A stretch of DNA of 64,000 bases from Terriglobia bacterium (GTDB lineage: Bacteria; Acidobacteriota; Terriglobia; Terriglobales; Acidobacteriaceae): positions 1 through 64,000 of the forward strand of contig JAIQEY010000034.1 in NCBI GenBank assembly GCA_020073565.1, in the 5' to 3' direction. Under the pieces are notes generated by a model. That model did not search any database and was not told the origin of the DNA. It saw only the letters and a program-made list of their open reading frames with translations. Position numbers and translations under genes: made by a program. Shown here piece after piece: positions 58,237-64,000 of this stretch (within the stretch, counting starts at the first letter, position 1; each line of letters opens with the position of its first letter).

Positions 58237-58932
58237 TCACTGAATCGCATCATGCTTTTCGAGGTTGTGTCGCGCACACAATAGCTGAATGTTTTCAGCA
58301 TCTTTCGACGACCCTCCGAGAGAGTAAGGGATTATGTGGTCGAAGTGCAAATTCTTGGCACTGCCACACTTCACGCAACGACCCTTATCCCGCTTCCATA
58401 CTTCCAACTTAACGTGACTAGGAATAACGCGGTCATGCTCAAGAGAAACGCCGCGAAGTCTCTCTGAAAATGGAACGTCGTGGACTAGCTGCAACCTAAA
58501 CTTGAACACTTTTCGAGGTCCGGTTTTCTCCTGCCACGAATCGATAAGTTCGAACACTCCGTTATAGGCCCATATTCCATTGCGGATCTTCTCAAACACT
58601 CTCACCCGCTCCGCCGGGCCGATTCCATCCTTGAACCTTCTCGCCGCCTCCGCAAACAAGCCGTTCTGTGTGGGCTTTCCGCTTGGCTGAAACTGTGGTT
58701 GGTCGGTTTTCTTGGGGTCAACAACACCTCTTTTCCTCGGCTGGTCGTGCCCCTCGTAGATGATGATGCGTCCACCCTGCTCGACCCTGTCCTGATAGGG
58801 CGCGCCGGATCTCTGGCTCATCAAAATCAGGCTTTCGCCGTCTCTTATCCGATAGTTCATCCCTCGTTGGAGATTCACTCCAAACGGAGCGCACATCTCG
58901 AGGTAGGAAATGACGTCGCCTGGGCTGAGCAT
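58237..58932 (-). CDS. Putative modification-dependent endonuclease: SRA/YDG-like domain plus HNH
   Basis: A 231-residue protein. The N-terminal part (about 20-150) has an SRA/YDG-like pattern: GMNYRIRDGESLILMSQRSG, YQDRVEQGGRIIIYEGHDQ, NGLFAEAARRFKDG, ERVRVFEKIRNGIWAYNGVF and KVFKFRLQ. SRA domains flip out 5-methylcytosine. The C-terminal HNH nuclease has CVKCGSAKNLHFDHIIPYSL and NIQLLCARHNLEKHD, with paired CxxC/CxxH-type zinc sites and catalytic His. Together these suggest a McrA-like type IV nuclease for modified DNA. No methylase or other defence gene is adjacent. Confidence 0.78.
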   Translation of the reverse strand: MLSPGDVISYLEMCAPFGVNLQRGMNYRIRDGESLILMSQRSGAPYQDRVEQGGRIIIYEGHDQPRKRGVVDPKKTDQPQFQPSGKPTQNGLFAEAARRFKDGIGPAERVRVFEKIRNGIWAYNGVFELIDSWQEKTGPRKVFKFRLQLVHDVPFSERLRGVSLEHDRVIPSHVKLEVWKRDKGRCVKCGSAKNLHFDHIIPYSLGGSSKDAENIQLLCARHNLEKHDAIQ

Positions 58933-58950
58933 CAGAACCTGAGGGTTACA

Positions 58951-60078
58951 TCATACCGGCAGTTCTTCCTGCATCCATCCGCCGCTGGTTTCGAGTTTGG
59001 GTTCGCCTGCCAGGTCGAGGATCAGTCTTTCGAGGATCAGGCGTTTGCCGGGGGGATTCGAGCGCAGTGCCAGGTCGGCCCTCGCTACCAGGCGGATGGC
59101 GCGTGTGAGTTCTCGCTTCGATTTGTAGCGGCGGGCCTGGCGGATGATGTCGTCGGCTGCGAAGGGCGGCACGCGGAAGCCCTGCCAGAGCGCGGCCCAG
59201 AGCATGCGCTGGTCGCGCACGTTGCGTTCGAGGATCACCAGCATCTGGCGGAAGGTTTTCGCCAGCATATAGAGGTGGCCGATGGCGGCTTCTTCGCCTT
59301 CTCCGGTGGAGAGCAGGGCGTCGAGGACTTCGAGGGCGCGCACGCGGTCTTTGGCGGAGATGGCGTCGGTCAGTTCGTAGAGCGACCTTTGTTTGGCGGC
59401 GAGCACCATGGTCTCGACGTCGCCGAGCGTGATTTTTTTCTTCTCGTCTACGTAGAGAATCAGCTTCTCCAGTTCGTTCGAGACCATCATCATGTCGGCG
59501 CCGAGCGCGTCGGTCAGTTCGCGGGCACCGTCCGCGTCGATCTTGACGCCACGGGTCGTGCAGTATTCGCCAATCCAGCGAACCGCTTCGCCTTCTTCGA
59601 CGCGCGCCAGTTCGACAATGCCGCAGAATGGGCCGAGATCCTCGCGGATCTTCTGGTAGCGGTCTCGGTCCGTCATCTCCATGCGGCGGGCGTCGGCGGG
59701 GATGCTGATGTGGTCGGCGACGAAGACGAGGAGCGCGTCGGGGTTGGGATTCTTGCAGTACTCTTCGATGGCGCCGATCTTCTCTTCGTTGGAGCCGCGT
59801 CCGAACAGGGCTTTCACGCCGCGCACGAAAAATACCTGGAAGGGGGCCATCAGCGAGGGCGTGCGGGCTCGATCAAGCACCTCGGTCAGCGAGGTCTCTC
59901 CCAAGTCAAATTCGAACACGCTGAAGTCGCGGGAATCGGGGGCCACTAAGTGCTCGATGATGGCGTCGCGACAGCGTTTGCGGAAGAACGCTTCATCGCC
60001 TACGAACACGTATGCCGGTTTCAGCTTGCGCGACTCCAGTTCGGAAAGGAAGCGGTCCGACTGGTTAAAGCCGCGCAT
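58951..60078 (-). CDS. holA: DNA polymerase III delta subunit
   Basis: A 375-residue clamp-loader subunit that opens the beta clamp. The start is MRGFNQSDRFLSELESRKLK, followed by KPAYVFVGDEAFFRKRCRDA in the AAA-like domain I. The family pattern continues with VFFVRGVKALFGRGSNEEKI, DDGAR-type helices, the lid and the C-terminal collar (RQMLVILERNVRDQRMLWAA). There are no Walker motifs, as usual for delta. It overlaps lptE by one base (60078), which fits the frequent lptE-holA order. Confidence 0.93.
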   Translation of the reverse strand: MRGFNQSDRFLSELESRKLKPAYVFVGDEAFFRKRCRDAIIEHLVAPDSRDFSVFEFDLGETSLTEVLDRARTPSLMAPFQVFFVRGVKALFGRGSNEEKIGAIEEYCKNPNPDALLVFVADHISIPADARRMEMTDRDRYQKIREDLGPFCGIVELARVEEGEAVRWIGEYCTTRGVKIDADGARELTDALGADMMMVSNELEKLILYVDEKKKITLGDVETMVLAAKQRSLYELTDAISAKDRVRALEVLDALLSTGEGEEAAIGHLYMLAKTFRQMLVILERNVRDQRMLWAALWQGFRVPPFAADDIIRQARRYKSKRELTRAIRLVARADLALRSNPPGKRLILERLILDLAGEPKLETSGGWMQEELPV

Positions 60079-60701
60079 CAGTATGCCTCCAGGATGTTGG
60101 CCACGAGGGTGCGGGCGAAGTCGCGGGACAGGCGATCGACGGCGGGCGAGTCTTCCTCAAAGAAGCTGGGGAGATCGCGCGAGAGTTCGTACTGCTCGTG
60201 AAAAAGATACGACGGGTTCTGGAAAAGCACCTTTCCCTGGCGATCCGTCAAGGTGACTTGCATGCTGACGGTGACCAGCGCGCTGGCGGCGCGGCCGGTT
60301 TTGGAATCGTACGTGACGGGCGTGGCGGATGCGGACAAGACGGTTCCTTTGAGTACTGCGTCGGCATCGGTCTGCGCATCGTGGATCACATGGAATTGCG
60401 TGCGAGTATTGAATTCGCGCACGACGGCGTCGCTGAGGCGCTGCTCGATGCGGAACGTCTGACTCTGACTGACGAAGCCGGGGATCGCGATGGTGTGGAC
60501 GTTCTGGGGAAGGGCTACCGTGTGTCCAACAGTGTGGTAGCCGCAAGCCGTGGTGGCGAGCATAAGAGTTGCAAGTGAAGCGGTTGCGAAAATAGTCGAA
60601 TGCGCGACCTCAACGGCTAAAGCCGGTATTGAACGGAAAGTCTCAATCGCAGCGCTAAAGCGCTGCGCCACCCAACATCGGACTGTCGAGGGTGACCTCA
60701 T
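60078..60701 (-). CDS. lptE: LPS-assembly lipoprotein LptE-like
   Basis: The outer-membrane lipoprotein partner of the LptD LPS translocon. The core is clear: hydrophobic leader and lipobox (ATASLATLMLATTAC), then GYHTVGHTVALPQNVHTIAI, RIEQRLSDAVVREFNTRTQF and the C-terminal LSRDFARTLVANILEAY. I chose the ATG at 60701, which overlaps the Asd-like stop by ATGA, but the ~45 residues before the signal peptide are encoded by a dispersed repeat (60611-60670). The natural start is thus unclear. holA follows with a 1-base overlap. Confidence 0.85.
   Translation of the reverse strand: MRSPSTVRCWVAQRFSAAIETFRSIPALAVEVAHSTIFATASLATLMLATTACGYHTVGHTVALPQNVHTIAIPGFVSQSQTFRIEQRLSDAVVREFNTRTQFHVIHDAQTDADAVLKGTVLSASATPVTYDSKTGRAASALVTVSMQVTLTDRQGKVLFQNPSYLFHEQYELSRDLPSFFEEDSPAVDRLSRDFARTLVANILEAY
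60611..60670. repeat. Dispersed GGCTAAAGCC/CAGCGCTAAAGCGCTG repeat in the lptE 5' end
   Basis: CGGCTAAAGCCG (60613-60624) and CAGCGCTAAAGCGCTG (60650-60665) are two small hairpins with TAAA loops, separated by 25 bases. They lie within the open reading frame before the LptE signal peptide and look like an insertion there. Confidence 0.65.
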
Positions 60702-61756
60702 TGAATCTGACCTCGGGGACGGGAGGCGGTCATGCTCTCGGCACATTCGGCGGCGGTGAGGGCGGTGATGCGGAGGTTGTCGGAAGCAGCCCAAAGCCAA
60801 ATGCCGTTGGCATGATTGGCATCGCGAGCCAGCGAAACCAGGATGTCTCCCTGGCCGGCGGCATTGACGTTGGTGGGAGCATCTACCGCACCATGCGTCA
60901 CGACCACGTGATCTCCGGCCAGCATCTGCGAGAAATCTTCGATCGCTACTGGCTTCTCGGTTTCGAGATAGATAGCGAAGGCGTGCCCATGAAAGATCGG
61001 AGCTTGAACCAAAAACAACGAGGGTTCGGTTGCAGTGGGAGCGATCTGCCGGTAGTGTTTCAGGATTCGCTCGGAGATTCCTTCGAGCGCGGAGTCCGAT
61101 CGCGGGCCGTAGCGCGTGACCATATTGAAGGCGACTTGGATGTCGTAGATATTCTTGGGCAGTTCCTGGAAGGAGAGCAGGTTTACGGTCTGCTCGTGGA
61201 GTTCGTCCATTCCTTTTTGGCCGCGTTCCGAGGCTGGTTCAAAGACGGTCGCGGCCATGCGCTGGAGTTTGCCTGCACGCAGAGCCAGCAGGGCCAAGAC
61301 GGTCGCGGCCGGATGAGCCACGACGACCGGTCCCGGCTGTAGTTCGGGCGGTACCGGTTGGCCAGCCTGGCGCTCGATCCAGGGCGAACGGATGGTTGCT
61401 CCCGGCTCATCTTCGAGCGCGCATGAAAGATCGACGATGGTATTTCCCAGATCGCGGGCCGCCTTCCAGTTGTTGCGCGTGCAGCGCGGGTCGGACGCGA
61501 AGAAAGTAAAATCCACGCGCTCAAACTGCTCGGAGCGGACGCTTTGAATGAAACTCATCTCGTCACCGACCGCTTCCAGCTGGCCGAGAGATTCGTCGTC
61601 ATCGAGCAGGCGCACGTCGACGGCTGGGAAATTCCGGTCGCGCAGGATTTCGGCCATCTCTTTTCCCTTGAGTGTGGCCGCGCCCACGATCGCCACGCGA
61701 TACAGGTTGGTGCCGCGGAGGTCGGGCTGCGCGGAGGATTTCGGAACCGGCGTCAT
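60698..61756 (-). CDS. Aspartate-semialdehyde dehydrogenase-like protein lacking the catalytic cysteine
   Basis: A 352-residue protein from the ATG at 61756, overlapping pssA by ATGA. Its fold is that of Asd: N-terminal nucleotide-binding region (YRVAIVGAATLKGKEMAEIL, FFASDPRCTRNNWKAARDLG, IVDLSCALEDEPGATI) and the dimerisation/catalytic domain (FEPASERGQKGMDELHEQTV, IYDIQVAFNMVTRYGPRSD, APIFHGHAFAIYLE). Where Asd has its catalytic Cys (NCST/NCTT), this protein has HPAATVLALLAL, with no Cys. The Gly-rich NADP motif is also altered. It is probably a pseudoenzyme with a structural or regulatory job in the adjacent envelope-gene run. Confidence 0.85.
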   Translation of the reverse strand: MTPVPKSSAQPDLRGTNLYRVAIVGAATLKGKEMAEILRDRNFPAVDVRLLDDDESLGQLEAVGDEMSFIQSVRSEQFERVDFTFFASDPRCTRNNWKAARDLGNTIVDLSCALEDEPGATIRSPWIERQAGQPVPPELQPGPVVVAHPAATVLALLALRAGKLQRMAATVFEPASERGQKGMDELHEQTVNLLSFQELPKNIYDIQVAFNMVTRYGPRSDSALEGISERILKHYRQIAPTATEPSLFLVQAPIFHGHAFAIYLETEKPVAIEDFSQMLAGDHVVVTHGAVDAPTNVNAAGQGDILVSLARDANHANGIWLWAASDNLRITALTAAECAESMTASRPRGQIQ

Positions 61757-62625
61757 GAGGTCTGAGATGCCTCCCGGTAGGGCGGAGGTGCAGGCGGGGT
61801 CTTGCGCCGGATGATCCACTGCAAGCGCCAGAGAACACCGGAAGCCATGTAAATAACGGCGATCGCGAATAGCACGGGCCGTGAAAAGACCCAGATCAAC
61901 GCGATCAACACGCCGATGAAAATGATCAGACGGAAGGGATGGCGGGAACGGAAATCAATATCTTTGAAGCTGTAAAAGCGCCAGGTACTGACCATGAGGT
62001 AGCCGACAACGACGACCATCATGAGCCAGGACGCCGCCGTCCACCAGGAGACGATGGGTGCTCCGCCGTAATAATGAACGACGGCGGCGATGACGCCGGC
62101 ACCAGCGGGAATCGGCATGCCCACGAAATATTTCTTGCCCGGGCGACCCGGGTTCGAGGGCTGGGGATTGACGGCGATGTTGAAGCGGGCCAGGCGGCTC
62201 GCGCCCATCAATAGGAAAGCGAAGCAGGCAATCGAGCCCAGTTGCATGATCTTCAGACGCATGTCGGGCTGGATTGCCGCCGGCAACAGATGAAAGCCCC
62301 ACATCCAGGCTAGAAGGGCGGGGGCAACGCCGAAGGTGATAACGTCGGCGAGGGAGTCGAGTTCCCTGCCGAACTCGCTTTCGGTGCGGGTCATGCGCGC
62401 GATGCGGCCGTCCAGGCCGTCGAACACGACGGCGAAGCCGATCGCGCGGGCGGCATAGTCCATGTGCCAGGCTTCGGCCGGGCTGCCGTGCACGGTTTGC
62501 AGGATGGCGTAAAAGCCGGCCGCAATGTTGGCAGTCGTAAACAACGAGGGCAGAATGTACATGCCCTTGCGCAAGCGTCCGCGCGGGCGATCGGAGTCGC
62601 GACGCTGGAGAGTCATCTCTTCCAT
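61753..62625 (-). CDS. pssA: CDP-diacylglycerol-serine O-phosphatidyltransferase
   Basis: A 290-residue inner-membrane enzyme that makes phosphatidylserine. The CDP-alcohol motif DGx2ARx8Gx3Dx3D is complete ([20 protein letters not shown] then LDSLAD). Hydrophobic helices surround it: [56 protein letters not shown]. The length and C-terminal helices resemble the Bacillus-type (membrane) enzyme. It overlaps psd by 13 bases upstream and the Asd-like gene by 4, so the three are coupled. Confidence 0.93.
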   Translation of the reverse strand: MEEMTLQRRDSDRPRGRLRKGMYILPSLFTTANIAAGFYAILQTVHGSPAEAWHMDYAARAIGFAVVFDGLDGRIARMTRTESEFGRELDSLADVITFGVAPALLAWMWGFHLLPAAIQPDMRLKIMQLGSIACFAFLLMGASRLARFNIAVNPQPSNPGRPGKKYFVGMPIPAGAGVIAAVVHYYGGAPIVSWWTAASWLMMVVVVGYLMVSTWRFYSFKDIDFRSRHPFRLIIFIGVLIALIWVFSRPVLFAIAVIYMASGVLWRLQWIIRRKTPPAPPPYREASQTS

Positions 62626-63284
62626 GTGGCACCCTCCCGCTCTCCCCTGGCGCTGACTCCGACGGGTTGCGCGACGGGCAAGACGGCAAGAACCGTTGCT
62701 CCGCCGCGGACGCGGTCACCTGGTTTGATCTGGATTGTGGCATCGCAATCGAACAGCACATCGACGCGGGAACCGAATTTGATGAGCCCGATGCGCTCGC
62801 CGCGCGCGACCGTGTCGCCGACCTTGCGGTCGAACACGATGCGGCGCGCGATCAGGCCGGCAATTTGCTTGAAGACTACGGTGCGACCATCGCCTTCGAC
62901 GGTCACGATGTTCTGCTCATTTTCTTCCGCCGCGTTTGCACCCATCGCGTTGAGGAACTTCCCGCGCTGATAGCGCACATCGCGGATCACACCGGCAATC
63001 GGGGAGCGGTTTACGTGCACATCGAAGACGCTCAGAAAAATGCTGATGCGGTTGCGCGGAGAGCCGCCGACGGTCACTACGGAAACGTCGGTTACTGTGC
63101 CGTCGCCGGGAGAGACCACGGCTCCGGGAACCATGGGGATCTGGCGCTCGGGATCGCGGAAAAACCATAGGCAGAATGCGGCCAGAAGCAGCACGGGAAC
63201 GGCATAAGGCCAAGCCGCCAGCCAGACGATCACGCCCGCTGCGAGAATACCACCCGCACCATAGAAGTAGCCGTCACGAACCAT
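62613..63284 (-). CDS. psd: Phosphatidylserine decarboxylase (short, archaeal type)
   Basis: A 223-residue proenzyme that turns phosphatidylserine into phosphatidylethanolamine. Membrane-proximal helices ([33 protein letters not shown]) start it. The core has [31 protein letters not shown] and [20 protein letters not shown]. The autocleavage site is [10 protein letters not shown], where the Gly-Ser bond is cut to leave a pyruvoyl group. The C-terminus overlaps the pssA start by 13 bases, coupling the two steps of PE synthesis. Confidence 0.93.
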   Translation of the reverse strand: MVRDGYFYGAGGILAAGVIVWLAAWPYAVPVLLLAAFCLWFFRDPERQIPMVPGAVVSPGDGTVTDVSVVTVGGSPRNRISIFLSVFDVHVNRSPIAGVIRDVRYQRGKFLNAMGANAAEENEQNIVTVEGDGRTVVFKQIAGLIARRIVFDRKVGDTVARGERIGLIKFGSRVDVLFDCDATIQIKPGDRVRGGATVLAVLPVAQPVGVSARGEREGATWKR

Positions 63285-63337
63285 GGGAATTCAGAATGAT
63301 TATAGAGCGGGCTCGATCGATTCTACATAACTGCAAT

Positions 63338-63360
63338 AAAAAAAGGCGCTTAGACGCGCC
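63338..63360 (-). terminator. Rho-independent terminator after the YdcH-like gene
   Basis: On the minus strand GGCGCGTCTAAGCGCC (5-bp stem GGCGC/GCGCC) is followed by seven T. It lies ~75 bases past the stop of the gene at 63435-63653 and upstream of psd, so it separates the two transcripts. Confidence 0.75.
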
Positions 63361-63434
63361 TGGTGTGACAGCAGGACTCACCCTTGCTCTGCGTTTTGCG
63401 GGCGATTCAGACCCGATTGCTCAGGCTAGTCGTG

Positions 63435-63653
63435 CTAGGCAGACTGCCGCTGGAACTGCGATTCCAGACTCTGCATCTGGTCTTTGAGGCGCAGCTTCAG
63501 CTTCTTCAGCCGCACTTCCTCTAGTTTTTCGTCTTCGGTGAGGTATCGCTTCTGAGTGAGGGATTCCAGCCGTTGGGAGTATTGCGAGTGCTCCTGAACC
63601 AGCCGCCGGAACTCTTCATGACTGGTCAGGAGATGGTCTCTCGGAGTCAGCAT
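63435..63653 (-). CDS. YdcH-family (DUF465) small coiled-coil protein
   Basis: A 72-residue, highly charged protein predicted to be one long helical hairpin (SHEEFRRLVQEHSQYSQRLE, KRYLTEDEKLEEVRLKKLKL, RLKDQMQSLESQFQRQ). The E-F-R-R-L and K-x2-R-L-K-D positions fit DUF465/YdcH. Function is unknown. Its own terminator follows, and rimI lies upstream on the same strand. Confidence 0.87.
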   Translation of the reverse strand: MLTPRDHLLTSHEEFRRLVQEHSQYSQRLESLTQKRYLTEDEKLEEVRLKKLKLRLKDQMQSLESQFQRQSA

Positions 63654-63844
63654 CCTGCAGGCCTCCTTGAATTGTTACTGTGCGGTTAAAAGTTAGCACA
63701 GGCAGGGGGGGCGATCAATGGGTTTTCATAGGTAGTTTTCCACGGTTCATAGCCTCGGGTCAGGGTAGCAAACTGCCCCAACTCTTGTGCAATGTTGGGG
63801 TTGGGCGTCTCTGGGTCTAAACTTCGGAAAACCTGTTATATTTT

Positions 63845-64000
63845 TCAGATTCTCGAGCGGCGCGCGTACAGAACCGCGTCTTCGACAGGATTCCTGTAAT
63901 ACTTGCGACGGCGACCGACTTCGCGGAATGCGTACTTCTCGTAGAGTCTGCGCGCTGGCAGATTCGATTCCCGCACTTCCAGCAGAATCCTGGAGGCGGC
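63845..64000 (-). CDS. rimI: Ribosomal-protein-alanine N-acetyltransferase (C-terminal part, runs off the window)
   Basis: The last 51 residues of a GNAT acetyltransferase: AASRILLEVRESNLPARRLY, then EKYAFREVGRRRKYYRNPVE, DAVLYARR and the stop. The LEVRESN-x-AxRLYEKxxF-x-x-xGxRxxYY block is diagnostic of RimI, which acetylates the N-terminal Ala of ribosomal protein S18 and is often encoded with tsaB/tsaD. The N-terminal two thirds lie outside the window. Confidence 0.88.
   Translation of the reverse strand, partial: AASRILLEVRESNLPARRLYEKYAFREVGRRRKYYRNPVEDAVLYARRSRI

Noticed and set aside
58699-59949. 416-codon plus-strand frame opposite holA and the HNH gene
   Set aside because: It is an antisense shadow spanning two real genes, with no family resemblance.

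Overview
The window is a GC-rich (roughly 60%) chromosomal segment of a Gram-negative heterotroph, most likely an Acidobacteriota member of the Terriglobia/Koribacter type. This is inferred from the gene families: a pilMNOPQ operon, a secretin with tandem pseudopilins, a secreted tricorn-like protease, a TPR lipoprotein that begins CSRDPNVRK, DUF4097 proteins behind an ECF sigma factor, and many secreted proteins of families I associate with acidobacteria. It is also inferred from intergenic regions packed with short hairpins and 7-8 bp phased repeats. No rRNA, tRNA, CRISPR array, prophage or intact insertion sequence was seen.

Layout. 1-4.3 kb (minus): an APC permease fragment, then accB, accC and thiE, with an M24 peptidase upstream. 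4.4-10 kb (minus): HTH regulator, pilM, pilN, pilO, pilP, pilQ, closed by a strong intrinsic terminator. 10.4-12.8 kb (plus): periplasmic rhodanese, TlpA-like thioredoxin, saccharopine/lysine dehydrogenase-like enzyme. 13-16 kb (minus): secreted protein, transglutaminase-like protein, an orphan antitoxin with a decayed toxin start, and a HAD phosphatase. 16.2-18.5 kb (plus): fused alpha-beta E1 of a 2-oxoacid dehydrogenase. 18.6-22.9 kb (minus): DoxX, three pseudopilins and a GspD-like secretin that carries a cohesin-like domain. 23-30.4 kb (plus): smpB, a secreted protein with HYDIN/ASH-type domains, pepA, uvrC. 30.5-34.6 kb: VOC protein, a repeat-rich gap with an IS110 transposase relic, and two hypothetical genes. 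34.6-41.3 kb: glutaryl-CoA dehydrogenase-like enzyme, an AhpD/CMD-like protein bracketed by hairpins, a tricorn-like protease broken by one in-frame TAG, and glpX. 41.4-47.3 kb (plus): vapBC, then a sigma / anti-sigma / membrane / DUF4097 operon and a Crp/Fnr regulator. 47.4-51.5 kb (plus): M50 protease with zinc ribbons, MFS exporter, fabI, SpoIIE-like phosphatase. 51.6-55 kb (minus): NTF2-like protein, tsaE, trmO, a VOC/AraC pair and a PilZ-like protein. 55-57.4 kb (plus): a large TPR lipoprotein. 57.4-64 kb (minus): NAT, an SRA-like/HNH nuclease, and a tightly coupled run psd-pssA-(Asd-like pseudoenzyme)-lptE-holA, then a YdcH-like protein and the end of rimI.

How the genes work together. 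Several groups are coherent. AccB/AccC feed fatty-acid synthesis, in which FabI also acts. PilMNOPQ builds the inner platform and outer gate of type IV pili. PssA and Psd make phosphatidylethanolamine beside LptE, an LPS export component. TsaE and TrmO act successively on t6A37 of tRNA. The ECF operon looks like an envelope-stress module.

Most notable: the amber-interrupted tricorn gene, the secretin-cohesin fusion, the solitary SRA-HNH nuclease, the cysteine-less Asd homologue, and two hairpin families whose stems differ by compensated changes and which reach into uvrC and lptE.
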